From NCBI RefSeq assembly GCF_026339995.1, contig NZ_JAPEPT010000001.1:1624501-1688500 (forward strand): a stretch of DNA of 64,000 nucleotides. The letters are read 5' to 3'. Positions 20,717 to 29,380 of the stretch are shown here, one piece after another. A program made the position numbers and the translations under genes. The notes below the pieces were generated by a model. That model saw nothing but the letters and a program-made list of their open reading frames with translations. It did not search any database and was not told the DNA's origin. This DNA is from Streptomyces sp. NBC_01481. Its GTDB lineage: Bacteria; Actinomycetota; Actinomycetes; Streptomycetales; Streptomycetaceae. How positions within the stretch are numbered: the first letter of the stretch is position 1; each line of letters starts with the position of its first letter.

Positions 20717-20823
20717 TCCTTGGCCGGAGCGTCCTGACTGTCGAGGGCTAGAGGCTCGCCCCGGGGGGTATACCAGACATACCGTAGTAATAGGACCCGG
20801 CTCGGAGGGTAGGGGGTGCCCCG

Positions 20824-21834
20824 ATGGTCGAAGAGCTGGTGGTTGCAGGCGTAGCCGTCGCGTCCGGAGCCGCGGTGTACGCGATGGCGGCCGCCAAGGT
20901 GATCAAGCAGTACGAACGGGGTGTCGTCCTCCGCCTCGGCCGGCTGCGAAGCCAGGTGCGCCCCCCGGGATTCACCATGATCGTTCCGATCGTGGACCGG
21001 CTTCACAAGGTCAACATGCAGATCGTGACGATGCCGGTGCCCGCGCAGGACGGCATCACCAGGGACAACGTGACGGTGCGCGTCGACGCGGTGATCTACT
21101 TCAAGGTCGTGGACGCCGCGGACGCGGTGGTCCAGGTGGAGGACTACCGTTTCGCGGTCTCGCAGATGGCGCAGACCTCGCTGCGGTCGATCATCGGCAA
21201 GAGCGATCTGGACGATCTGCTGTCGAACCGCGAAAAGCTCAACCAGGGCCTGGAATTGATGATCGACAGCCCCGCCATGGGGTGGGGCGTGCAGATCGAC
21301 CGGGTGGAGATCAAGGACGTGTCCCTGCCCGAGGCCATGAAGCGCTCGATGGCGCGGCAGGCCGAGGCGGACCGTGAGCGGCGGGCGAGGGTCATCAACG
21401 CCGACGCGGAACTGCAGGCGTCCAAGAAGCTGGCCGAAGCGGCCGGAGTGATGTCCGCGCAGCCGGCAGCGCTCCAACTCCGGCTGCTGCAGACCGTGGT
21501 GGCCGTGGCGGCGGAGAAGAACTCCACCCTGGTGCTGCCGTTCCCGGTGGAGCTGCTGCGCTTCCTCGAGCGCGCCCAGCAGCCCGGGCAACAGCAGCCC
21601 GGGCAACAACAGGCTGCGGCCGAGCAGCCCGCCCAGGTCACCAAGGGGGAGCAGGAGGAGCCGCCTGCCGTCGAGGCGGGGCCCGGCGAGCCTTCGTCCG
21701 GGGAGATCGAGGCGGGGTCGGCCGAGCCGCCGGCCGTGGAGTCGGGAGCCGAGAGGGTGCCCGAGGCGGAGGCGGAGTCCGGAACCGCCGCGGATCCGGC
21801 GCCCGTCGAGCTGCCGCTGCCGCCTGCGGCATGA
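20824..21834 (+). CDS. slipin (SPFH/band 7) membrane protein
   Basis: The 336-residue protein has an N-terminal membrane anchor (VVAGVAVASGAAVYAMAAA) followed by a complete SPFH/band 7 domain (about 28-190): YERGVVLRLGRL, GFTMIVPIVDRLHKV, DAVIYFKVVDA and the GVQIDRVEIKDVSLPEAM region. A coiled helical stretch and a low-complexity Glu/Pro/Ala-rich tail of about 80 residues follow. Slipins oligomerise at the inner face of the membrane and organise membrane microdomains. The tail varies between strains in such proteins. The region before the ATG contains CCCCGGGGGGTATACC, a possible metal-regulator half-site. Confidence 0.88.
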   Translation: MVEELVVAGVAVASGAAVYAMAAAKVIKQYERGVVLRLGRLRSQVRPPGFTMIVPIVDRLHKVNMQIVTMPVPAQDGITRDNVTVRVDAVIYFKVVDAADAVVQVEDYRFAVSQMAQTSLRSIIGKSDLDDLLSNREKLNQGLELMIDSPAMGWGVQIDRVEIKDVSLPEAMKRSMARQAEADRERRARVINADAELQASKKLAEAAGVMSAQPAALQLRLLQTVVAVAAEKNSTLVLPFPVELLRFLERAQQPGQQQPGQQQAAAEQPAQVTKGEQEEPPAVEAGPGEPSSGEIEAGSAEPPAVESGAERVPEAEAESGTAADPAPVELPLPPAA

Positions 21835-21870
21835 CCGAGGCGGGTTCGGGGCAAGAGTCGTCGGAGTCCG

Positions 21871-21893
21871 TTGTCAGACCCCCGCCGTAAGGT
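21871..21893 (+). promoter_or_regulatory. RecA-NDp/PafBC-type promoter of the SNF2 helicase gene
   Basis: TTGTCAGAC, then eight bases counted from the end of TGTCAGAC, then TAAGGT. This matches TTGTCRGTG-N8-TAnnnT at all but two positions. The predicted start site lies about 50 nt before the gene's ATG. It suggests induction of the helicase by DNA damage. Confidence 0.45.
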
Positions 21894-21953
21894 CGTAGAT
21901 CAGTGCTGCGGTAGTCGCTGCGTCGCTGACGACCTGCGGGAGGGAGGTGACCC

Positions 21954-24821
21954 ATGACGTCCGGCATGCCGAGTCCGCATCCGTATCGCCCGGAGACGCT
22001 GCGTACCTGCGCCGCGCTCTTCCTCCCTGCGGCCCTGCCGCGCGAGGGCCGGGTCGCCTTCTGGGACCCTGAGGGCGACCGGCTCCAGGATGCCACCGAC
22101 GAGCTCACCGTCGTACGCCGCGACGGCACGGACATCCGCAGCACTCCCGTCCCCGCCGTGCTGCTGCCCGTCTCCGAGGCCCTGCCGCTGCTCACCCGCG
22201 CCCGCCACGACGCGGCCGCGCACCCCGCCGCCGCCTGCTGGGGCGCGGCCGCTCTGCACGCTCTTCATCTGGCGGCGCGCGGCAGGCTGCTGCCCGGGCT
22301 GACGGCGACCGATCATGACGCGTGGCGCGCGGGACCCCTGGACGCGGACGACATCGCCCAGCTGCGGGCGATCGCCGCCGCCATGCCGTACGAAGCGCAT
22401 GCTGCCCCCGTCGCCGGGCCGACTCCGCCGCGGCTGCACGAGCCCGAAGCGCTGGTGCGGTTCTTCTTCGACGCGGTGGCCGACACCCTGCCGCGCACCC
22501 CTGCCGCCGCCCACGCGGCGGGGGCGCCGTTCGCGGCCGCGGCTCCGCAGCATCTGCCCCGGGCGCGGGAGTGGGCCGCGGAAGCCGCCGCGGGCATGGA
22601 CGCGGGCGTGCGGGTCTCGCTCCGCCTCGACCTGTCCGCGTACGACCTCTTCGACACGGCGGACGTGCCGGTCACGACAGACGGGTCGGACGACGAGGTC
22701 GAGGACGACGCGGCGGAGGACGGCGCCCGGCGCAATGCCGGTGCGGCCCTGGTCCAGGTGCACAGTCTCGCCGACCCGACGCTCGTCATCGACGCGGCCC
22801 GGTTGTGGGCGGGCGACGGGGACGAGAGCTTCGGGCCGCGCGCCCGGATCGACGCGGTGCTGGCGCTGCGCCGCGCCGCCCGGGTCTGGCCGCCACTCGC
22901 CCGCCTGCTGGAGCGGGCCGTGCCCGATGTGCTGCCGCTGACCGAGGACGAGCTGTACGAACTGCTCGGGCCGGGGGCGGCGCGGCTGGCCGCGGCCGGG
23001 GTGGCCGTGCACTGGCCCAAGGAGCTGGCGCGTACGCTCTCGGCCGCCGCGGTGGTGCGCCCGGCGCCCGGCTCGGCGACCGACGGCACACCGTTCTTCG
23101 ACAGCGAGGAACTCCTCAAGTTCAACTGGCAGCTGGCGCTCGACGGCGATCCGCTGACCGAGCGTGAGATGGACGCACTGGCCGAGTCGCACCGCCCGAT
23201 CGTGCGGCTGCGGGACCAGTGGGTGGTGGTCGACCCCGATCTCGTACGCAAGGCGCGCAAGCGGGAGCTCGGGCTGCTGCAGCCCGTCGACGCGCTGGCC
23301 GTGGCACTCACCGGGACCGCCGAAGTGGACGGCGAAACGGTGGAGGCGGTGCCGACGGGCGCGCTGGCGAGCCTGCGCGACCGGCTCGTCGCGGCCTCTA
23401 CCCCCGTCGCAGCCCCCTCCGGCCTCACCGCCACCCTGCGCGACTACCAGCTGCGCGGTCTGGCCTGGCTGGACCTGATGACCTCGCTCGGGCTCGGCGG
23501 CTGTCTCGCGGACGACATGGGTCTCGGCAAGACGGTCACGCTGATCGCCCTCCACCTCCACCGCGACCGCGAGGCCCCCACGCTGGTGGTCTGCCCGGCC
23601 TCGCTGCTCGGCAACTGGCAGCGGGAGATCGAGCGCTTCGCCCCCGGCGTGCCCGTGGACCGCTTCCACGGCGCCGACCGCACCCTGCCCGGGCTCGACG
23701 GCGGCTTCGTCCTCACCACGTACGGCACGATGCGTACGAGCGCGGAGCAACTGGCCGCGCACACCTGGGGGATGGTCGTCGCCGACGAGGCGCAGCACGT
23801 CAAGAACCCGTTCTCCGCGACCGCGAAGGCGCTGCGCACGATTCCGGCCCCCGCCAGGGTCGCCCTCACCGGCACGCCCGTGGAGAACAACCTCTCCGAG
23901 CTGTGGGCTCTGCTGGACTGGACGACCCCGGGGCTGCTGGGCCCGCTCAAGGCCTTCCGCTCGCGCCACGCACGCCTGGTGGAGAACGGCGAGGACGAGG
24001 ACGCGGTCGAGCGGCTGTCCCGGCTGGTCCGCCCCTTCCTCCTGCGCCGCAAGAAATCCGATCCGGGCATCGTGCCGGAACTGCCGCCGAAGACCGAGTC
24101 GGATCATCCTGTCGCGCTCACCCGCGAGCAGGCTTCCCTGTACGAGGCGGTCGTACGGGAGGCGATGGCAGCGATCGAGGGCGCGGAAGGGATCGCCCGG
24201 CGCGGCCTGGTGATGAAGCTGCTCACCGGGCTCAAGCAGATCTGCAACCATCCGGCGCAGTTCCTGAAGGAGGACACGGCGAGGCTGTCCGGCCGCTCCG
24301 GCAAGCTGTCCCTCCTCGACGAGCTCGTGGAGACGATCATGTCCGAGGACGGCTCGGTCCTGGTCTTCACCCAGTACGTCTCGATGGCCCGCATCCTGTC
24401 GGCGCACCTGACCTCCCGGGCCATCCCGTCCCAACTCCTGCACGGCGGAACGCCGGTGGCCGAGCGCGAGCGCATGGTGGACCGATTCCAGTCCGGCGAG
24501 GTTCCGGTCTTCCTCCTGTCCCTCAAGGCGGCGGGCACCGGACTGAATCTGACCCGGGCGGGCCATGTCATCCACTTCGACCGCTGGTGGAACCCGGCCG
24601 TCGAGGAACAGGCGACGGACCGGGCGTACCGCATCGGCCAGACGCAGCCCGTGCAGGTCCACCGGCTGATCGCCGAGGGCACCGTGGAGGACCGCATCGC
24701 CGAAATGCTCGCGTCCAAGCGGGCCTTGGCCGACGCGGTCCTGGGCTCCGGTGAGGCGGCGCTGACCGAGCTGACCGACCGTGAGCTGGCCGACCTCGTC
24801 TCGCTGCGGAGGCAGTCATGA
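21954..24821 (+). CDS. SNF2-family DEAD/DEAH-box helicase
   Basis: The 955-residue protein has a long N-terminal SNF2-associated region (about 1-490) and a Swi2/Snf2 ATPase core. The core shows Walker A DDMGLGKTVTLIAL near 520, the DEAQH box near 611, TGTPVENNL (motif III), and C-terminal helicase motifs LLHGGTPVAERERMVDRFQ and AYRIGQTQPVQVHRL. These enzymes remodel protein-DNA complexes. GGAGGGAGGTGACCC precedes the ATG. The stop overlaps the SWIM gene start by four bases, so the two are made together. A damage-type promoter lies upstream. Bacterial homologs include the HepA/RapA and HelZ-like groups; I cannot assign it more finely. Confidence 0.9.
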   Translation: MTSGMPSPHPYRPETLRTCAALFLPAALPREGRVAFWDPEGDRLQDATDELTVVRRDGTDIRSTPVPAVLLPVSEALPLLTRARHDAAAHPAAACWGAAALHALHLAARGRLLPGLTATDHDAWRAGPLDADDIAQLRAIAAAMPYEAHAAPVAGPTPPRLHEPEALVRFFFDAVADTLPRTPAAAHAAGAPFAAAAPQHLPRAREWAAEAAAGMDAGVRVSLRLDLSAYDLFDTADVPVTTDGSDDEVEDDAAEDGARRNAGAALVQVHSLADPTLVIDAARLWAGDGDESFGPRARIDAVLALRRAARVWPPLARLLERAVPDVLPLTEDELYELLGPGAARLAAAGVAVHWPKELARTLSAAAVVRPAPGSATDGTPFFDSEELLKFNWQLALDGDPLTEREMDALAESHRPIVRLRDQWVVVDPDLVRKARKRELGLLQPVDALAVALTGTAEVDGETVEAVPTGALASLRDRLVAASTPVAAPSGLTATLRDYQLRGLAWLDLMTSLGLGGCLADDMGLGKTVTLIALHLHRDREAPTLVVCPASLLGNWQREIERFAPGVPVDRFHGADRTLPGLDGGFVLTTYGTMRTSAEQLAAHTWGMVVADEAQHVKNPFSATAKALRTIPAPARVALTGTPVENNLSELWALLDWTTPGLLGPLKAFRSRHARLVENGEDEDAVERLSRLVRPFLLRRKKSDPGIVPELPPKTESDHPVALTREQASLYEAVVREAMAAIEGAEGIARRGLVMKLLTGLKQICNHPAQFLKEDTARLSGRSGKLSLLDELVETIMSEDGSVLVFTQYVSMARILSAHLTSRAIPSQLLHGGTPVAERERMVDRFQSGEVPVFLLSLKAAGTGLNLTRAGHVIHFDRWWNPAVEEQATDRAYRIGQTQPVQVHRLIAEGTVEDRIAEMLASKRALADAVLGSGEAALTELTDRELADLVSLRRQS

Positions 24822-26080
24822 CACCGCGCACCCCGGCCCGGTTCGCCGACTCCCGCCACGAGGACCGCCGGCGGACGTTCCCCGCCCTTCAACCCCTCGA
24901 AGGCGAGGATTTCGCGTCCAGTTGGTGGGGCAACGCCTGGGTGGAGGCGCTGGAGGACACGGCCCTGGACCACGCTCGCCTCACCCGGGGCCGTGCGTAT
25001 GCGCGCCGTGGCCATGTCGACGCGATCACGGTCACGCCGGGCCGGGTCATGGCGTACGTCCACGGCACCAGACCGCGCCCGTACCGCACGGAGATCCGCC
25101 TGCGCACGCTCACCGACGGGGACTGGGGCGACTTCCTGGCGACAGCGGCGGCGCGGCCCGACCACATCGCGGCGCTGCTCGACAAGGATGTGCCGCACGC
25201 CCTGGCGAGCGTGGCGGACCTGCTGCCCACGCCCGGCGACCTGATTCCCGACTGCTCCTGCCCGGACGACGGTTACCCCTGCAAGCATGCGGCCGCACTC
25301 TGCTACCAGACGGCGAGGCTGCTCGACGAGGACCCGTTCGTGCTTTTCCTGATGCGGGGCCGTGGCGAACGCGAAATCCTCGCCGACCTCTCCCATCGCA
25401 ACGCCACCCGGTCCGCGGCCGAACGCACCGGAGCCGCTTCCGGCACCCCCGCGCCGACGGTCCCGGCGAGCGAGGCCCTCGCCCCCCGACCGCTCAGGTC
25501 CCTGCCGCCTCCGTTCGCCCCGCCCGCCCACCCGGGCCGCCCCCCGGCATACCCGCAGACACCGGGCGCGCCCGACCCCCTGGCCCTGGACCTCCTCGCC
25601 ACCGAGGCGGCCGCCCGCGCCCACACCCTCCTCACCACCGGCACCGACCCCGTCGCCCAGCTCACCCAGTGGCAGGACGCGGTCCGCCTGGCCGCCGCCC
25701 ACCCCGGCTCCGGCCTGACCGCATCGACCCGCGCTCTCTACCGGGACCTGGCCGTGGCCACCGACCACACCCCCACCGATCTGGCCCGCGCGGTGGCCGC
25801 CTGGCGGCAGGGCGGCCTCGCGGCCCTCGCCGTACTAGAAGAGCCCTGGGACCCACCGGCGGGCCCCTTCGACCGCGCGCGCCCCGCCCTGGTCGCGGCG
25901 GACTTCCCGCACTTCCGCCCCTGGCGCAACCACCTCTCCACCCGGTCACTCCAGCTCCGCTTCGGCCGCGACGGCCTCTGGTACGGCTACGAGTCCGACC
26001 CGGACCGCGAGGACTGGTGGCCGCGCGGCACCCCGGACGCCGACCCGGTGGGAGCACTCGCCGCACTGCTCGGCAGGTGA
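24818..26080 (+). CDS. SWIM zinc-finger protein
   Basis: The 420-residue protein has a conserved N-terminal part (FASSWWGNAWVEALED, LTRGRAYARRGHV) and a SWIM zinc finger near 146-163 (CSCPDDGYPCKHAAALCY, giving the CxCxnCxH ligands). The C-terminal half is Pro/Ala-rich and less conserved, with a final block near the end (LQLRFGRDGLWYGYESDPDREDWW). It overlaps the SNF2 helicase gene by ATGA. The pairing of a SWIM protein with an SNF2 helicase is common in actinobacteria and cyanobacteria and suggests that they act together on DNA. Confidence 0.88.
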   Translation: MTPRTPARFADSRHEDRRRTFPALQPLEGEDFASSWWGNAWVEALEDTALDHARLTRGRAYARRGHVDAITVTPGRVMAYVHGTRPRPYRTEIRLRTLTDGDWGDFLATAAARPDHIAALLDKDVPHALASVADLLPTPGDLIPDCSCPDDGYPCKHAAALCYQTARLLDEDPFVLFLMRGRGEREILADLSHRNATRSAAERTGAASGTPAPTVPASEALAPRPLRSLPPPFAPPAHPGRPPAYPQTPGAPDPLALDLLATEAAARAHTLLTTGTDPVAQLTQWQDAVRLAAAHPGSGLTASTRALYRDLAVATDHTPTDLARAVAAWRQGGLAALAVLEEPWDPPAGPFDRARPALVAADFPHFRPWRNHLSTRSLQLRFGRDGLWYGYESDPDREDWWPRGTPDADPVGALAALLGR

Positions 26081-26254
26081 GTTGGCACCGTCACCGCCCG
26101 CGCAGCAACCGGGCCATTCGCAATCCGCTCGACGGCGCGGGCTCCTGCCTGCCAGGCTTCACGTCATGCGTACCAAGCGATGGGGACGCTTCGCGGCGGC
26201 CGACTTCTAGATCGGCCACGCCGGAAGTACCGGCGGGCCGGCCGAGGTCTGCCC

Positions 26255-26632
26255 ATGTCCTGCACTGTCCACCACGTCCCCCTCAAACACCGCGCCACGA
26301 GCTGGTGGTCCACCTGCCCCGGCCCGTGGACGGCGCACGCCATCACGGAACTCCGCTACTCATATGCCGAGTTGGACGTGTCCCGCCGCCTCGGCCGCCG
26401 CCCCATGCCGCGCCGTATCGTCCGCGGCTTCGCGTCGTACGAGTACCCGCGCGCCATCGGCGTGCCGGTCTCGGGCCGTGCCTGTCGGGAGGCCGCCGCC
26501 CGCGCAGCGCTGCGCGATTTCTGTACGTCGGCGGTCAAGCACCTCCGGGCTGCCGACGATCTGCTCGAATCAGCCGAGGACCTCGACCACCCGCCGACCC
26601 GCCATCGCCACGGCTGTATCTGGGACGGCTAG
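26255..26632 (+). CDS. hypothetical accessory protein with a C-terminal HRHGCIW motif
   Basis: I cannot name this 125-residue protein, but codon use (about 90 percent G or C at third positions) supports real coding. It is basic, with a TCPGPWTAHAITELRYSYAE segment, a basic RRLGRRPMPRRIVRGFASYE region, a helical stretch with CREAAARAALRDF, and an ending PPTRHRHGCIWDG. Similar endings recur in Streptomyces hypothetical proteins near DUF397/XRE modules, as here. GAGG lies seven bases before the ATG at 26255. An earlier ATG at 26180 is possible. It converges with the DUF397 gene. Confidence 0.55.
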   Translation: MSCTVHHVPLKHRATSWWSTCPGPWTAHAITELRYSYAELDVSRRLGRRPMPRRIVRGFASYEYPRAIGVPVSGRACREAAARAALRDFCTSAVKHLRAADDLLESAEDLDHPPTRHRHGCIWDG

Positions 26633-26644
26633 GGCAGTTGGGCG

Positions 26645-26851
26645 CTAGCGGGAGGCCGCGAACGGGATGAACGCGGACCATGAGCCGTCTGTGAAGGCGA
26701 GTTGCGCGCCTGCCGTGTCCTTGGAGTCCCGGACGTGGACGGTGCCGGGGGTGGGGGCGACCTCGACGCACTCGGGGCCATCGCTGGTGCTGTAGCTGCT
26801 CTTGAACCACGCCAGCCCGGCGACACTCTCGACAGAGGGCTTGCTGATCAT
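26645..26851 (-). CDS. DUF397 domain protein
   Basis: The 68-residue protein is a typical DUF397 protein: FKSSYSTSDGPECVEVA, VHVRDSKD and a closing strand WSAFIPF. In Streptomyces such small proteins are encoded next to an XRE regulator with a DUF5753 domain and work as its partner or target. Here the start overlaps the stop of that regulator by ATGA, but the regulator itself is only a fragment. The DUF397 protein is therefore probably an orphan. Confidence 0.85.
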   Translation of the reverse strand: MISKPSVESVAGLAWFKSSYSTSDGPECVEVAPTPGTVHVRDSKDTAGAQLAFTDGSWSAFIPFAASR

Positions 26852-27140
26852 GTCTCTCCCAGCACTTTCTCGATGAATGCCAGTGACTCCCGTGGCGTGA
26901 GAGCCTGCGCTCGGATGATCCCATACCGCGCTTCAAGGACACGGACCTCTCTGCGTTCGGCGGTTACGCGGTTGAACAATGCTGCCTCCGAGTGCGCCAC
27001 TTTGTGGCCGTTCCTGAGGTCCAGCAGGAGGAACGAACCGCCGCCCAGGCCCGCGTGGTCATCACGGTCCGTCGGCATCACTTGGACTTCGACGTTCCGT
27101 AACTGCCCCACATGCAACAGTCGTTCGAGCTGCCCGGGTG
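26848..27140 (-). pseudogene. 3' fragment of an XRE/DUF5753 regulator gene
   Basis: Only the last 95 or so codons remain: LERLLHVGQLRNVEVQVM, a GGGSFLLLDLRN strand, REVRVLEARYGIIRAQAL and the end RESLAFIEKVLGET, all standard for the C-terminal end of DUF5753. The helix-turn-helix half and most of the domain are missing. Upstream the sequence switches, around 27140, into the ArsR-like gene in a different frame. A deletion that fused two regulator genes explains this best. The fragment keeps its ATGA overlap with the DUF397 gene. Confidence 0.75.
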
Positions 27141-27633
27141 CCCTGCTCGGTACGCCGATACAGCACGTAGCGCCCGTCACGGATGGGGCTGACGAGACCG
27201 GACCGGCGCAGAACGCCGAGGTGGTACGAGACGGTTGCGGGGCTGAGGAAGTGGCGGGCGGCCAGCTCGGACGTGCTGGCAGGACGGGCCAGGGCCGTGA
27301 GCAGGTCGGCTCGTGTCGGGCCGACGAGGCGGGCGAGTTCGGCGGATGCGGTGTGCGCACGAGACGACGGAGCCGTCAGGGGATAGACGACCAGTGGCGG
27401 CCATTGGCCGGGGGGGGGGGGTCCAGCGGGTCGATGGCCACCGCGGGAAACCGCGCGACCAGTGAGGGGGCCAGCACCACGAGTGGCACGTGCAGGCTTC
27501 CTGTGAAGCGGCTTTCGACGTCGTCCCGTGGGCTGAGCCCCCATGGCATCAGAGTTCCCGTGACTTGCTGCAGAGGTGAGACGACGAACCTGCATCGCGC
27601 CAAGCCAGCGACATCCAGGGTGAGTTGAATCAT
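27141..27633 (-). pseudogene. ArsR-type winged-helix regulator, broken at a G12 run
   Basis: The N-terminal part starts MIQLTLDVAGLARCRFVVSP and runs to about 27422. The C-terminal part lies in another frame and holds the winged helix (STSELAARHFLSPATVSYHL, then LVSPIRDGRYVLYRRTE). The two frames meet at a run of 12 G at 27410-27421; 13 would join them. Compared with full-length regulators of this type (over 300 residues, as I recall) the protein is also shortened inside. The 3' end is fused to the DUF5753 fragment. It may be a pseudogene, a phase-variable gene or a sequencing error in the run; the internal shortening and 3' fusion favour decay. Confidence 0.65.
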
Positions 27634-27794
27634 CTCCGCCCCCTGCGTCCACGGATTCGAACGTCCTCGAATCGTCGCCCGGAACCTCGGCCTCCGGGCC
27701 CGGACCGATCCACGCTGGTGGTCCACAGAGGCCAGGGAGCACCGCCCCGGCGGCTGGGCCCGCACGCCCCTGAACTCACTCACCGGAGGAACCC

Positions 27795-28304
27795 GTGAAT
27801 CTCTCCCGTACTTCGCTCGCGCTGGCGTCCGCCGCCTGCCTGGTGGCTCTGGGTACCCCCGCGTCTGCCGCGGCCGGCACCCCTGGCGGCGCAGCCTCCG
27901 AGACCCATTGCGTCATCGTCGTCGACAAGGTCAAGCCGGGCGAGACCGTCTCCAAGGTCGTGCCCCGCGGTTGCTTCACCGGATCGGAATCCGCTGCCCG
28001 CGCCGAGGCCGCGGTGCCGGTCGCCGCGGCCGAAACGCATCTGATGACGTGGGCCGAGCACGCCGACTACGGCGGCGCCTACACCCATATCTACGGCAGC
28101 GCCGGCCCCTGCGACTCGGCGGGCTACAGCTTCCGCCCGGGCAGCTGGTGGTCCAGCCGGCTGTCGTCGTTCCTCGTCGAGGGCGGCTGCAACAAGTCGT
28201 ACCTGTCCGGCCCGCGCGGCAACGGCTCCTTCGACAGCGACGTCCCGTACGTCGGTGACACGCTCAACGACGCCGTCACCTACATCAAGGTCTGGCGCGG
28301 CTGA
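27795..28304 (+). CDS. secreted small protein, possibly crystallin-like (peptidase inhibitor I36-like)
   Basis: The 169-residue product has a Sec signal peptide (LALASAACLVALGTPASAAAG) and a mature part with four cysteines. The C-terminal 80 residues (CDSAGYSFRPGSWWSSRLSS and onward to AVTYIKVWRG) recall the beta/gamma-crystallin-like fold of Streptomyces metalloproteinase inhibitors and related secreted proteins. This assignment is tentative. GTG at 27795 has GGAGG five bases upstream. The gene is divergent from the broken ArsR-like regulator, with a 160-bp promoter region between them. Confidence 0.7.
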   Translation: MNLSRTSLALASAACLVALGTPASAAAGTPGGAASETHCVIVVDKVKPGETVSKVVPRGCFTGSESAARAEAAVPVAAAETHLMTWAEHADYGGAYTHIYGSAGPCDSAGYSFRPGSWWSSRLSSFLVEGGCNKSYLSGPRGNGSFDSDVPYVGDTLNDAVTYIKVWRG

Positions 28305-28333
28305 ACCTGACCCGACATCGTTCGGGCCGACCC

Positions 28334-28984
28334 TCAGCCTTGGTCCCGCCGCGGGGCCTTCGTACAGCAGGAACCCGGCGGGAGGTGGGGGTCGGCTGCC
28401 TCGTGCTGGTGCTTCTCCTTGGCCTCGGTGGCGCATGGACGGTCAGCGGGCCACAAGGCCTCCGCCCAGCTGACCAGCGCCGCGAAGTCCTCCTCCCGCA
28501 GCCCCCGCCGCGGATGGATCCGCAGCAGCAGCGCGGGTGCGTCGTGGTGGGCCGCGACGTGTGCCGTGTCCAGGTCCGTGATCATGTCGTCGACCCAGGC
28601 GAACGGGCGGCCCGCCGCCCAATCCAGCAGCGGCCGGGTTTTCCAGTACAGCCCGTCCGGGTCCTTGGCGAAGAGTTCCGGCCACTCGATCACCGGGAGG
28701 TCGGTGGGCAGGCCGATGCCCGGGGCGATCATGGTGTTGGCCTCGTGCATCCAGGTGGTCGCCCAGGCCAGTTCGAAGGGGAGGCCGGTCAATCGTGGGC
28801 CGTGGGCCGGGTTGAGATGGATGCGCAGGCCCCGGCGGTGGCGGCGGGAGCCCGGGGGCTGGCGGGACAGCCAGTACGAGGGGTGCAGGCGGTGTGTCGC
28901 GTAGCCGCGCAGGCGCGGCAGACGCGCCGCGTACGGGTTGAGGGGGCCGTCTACGTCGAGAAGGAGCAGCGGGCGATCCGTCAT
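28334..28984 (-). CDS. HAD-domain hydrolase-like protein
   Basis: The 216-residue protein begins MTDRPLLLLDVDGPLNPYAA, which gives the DxD motif of haloacid dehalogenase phosphatases. WVDDMITDLD is the later acidic motif, and LLLRIHPRRGL closes the fold. Streptomyces has many such HAD domain-containing proteins of unknown substrate. I chose ATG at 28984 because the DxD strand must be near the N-terminus; a longer reading to 29104 adds unrelated sequence that runs into the SDR remnant. No clear ribosome site is visible. It converges with the secreted-protein gene 29 bp away. Confidence 0.75.
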   Translation of the reverse strand: MTDRPLLLLDVDGPLNPYAARLPRLRGYATHRLHPSYWLSRQPPGSRRHRRGLRIHLNPAHGPRLTGLPFELAWATTWMHEANTMIAPGIGLPTDLPVIEWPELFAKDPDGLYWKTRPLLDWAAGRPFAWVDDMITDLDTAHVAAHHDAPALLLRIHPRRGLREEDFAALVSWAEALWPADRPCATEAKEKHQHEAADPHLPPGSCCTKAPRRDQG

Positions 28985-29081
28985 GGGGAAGAACTGCCCA
29001 CTGCGGGGCCGGAATACGGCGGGCGCCGTCGCTTTGAGCCGCCCGCCCGCGAACCGTCCCGGGGACCGCGGCCCTGCCCGC

Positions 29082-29282
29082 TCAGCCGTCGAGGTAGTGG
29101 ACACCCGCGAGTTGTTGTGATTTCTCCCAGAGGGCCCAGGCTGTGTCGCGGTCGAGGCCCGGGCCGGTGAACGCCGCGGGCTGCACGCGCGCGTGGAGCT
29201 TGGGGCCGGTCGGGCCGTAGAAGCTGTCCGGCACCGCGTCGGGGGAGGTTGCGGCGTAGAGGATCGGAACGACAGTCAGGCC
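29082..29282 (-). pseudogene. 3' remnant of a short-chain dehydrogenase/reductase gene
   Basis: About 65 codons encode the C-terminal end of an SDR oxidoreductase: VVPILYAATSPDAVPDSFYG followed by a helix ending WALWEKSQQLAGVHYLDG. The usual SDR pattern here is LYAATxPxxxPGxYYGP and a closing LWExSxxLTGVxY. The NAD-binding fold and catalytic Tyr/Lys are absent, and upstream of about 29282 the sequence no longer fits. It abuts a remnant that reads on the other strand. Confidence 0.65.
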
Positions 29283-29341
29283 GCGGAGCTGTCCCGTACG
29301 AGCGACGCCCTCACCCACTACCTCAGCGAGAACTTCGCCTG
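29276..29341 (+). pseudogene. C-terminal remnant of an unidentified plus-strand gene
   Basis: On the plus strand the frame ending at the TGA at 29341 reads DSQAAELSRTSDALTHYLSE followed by NFA. It looks like the amphipathic C-terminal helix of a regulator or similar protein. Nothing upstream continues it, because the SDR remnant begins in the opposite direction. I cannot name the family. Confidence 0.35.
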
Positions 29342-29380
29342 ACCGGACCGGTGTTGCTCGCCGCTGTCTAGGGTGGAGCC

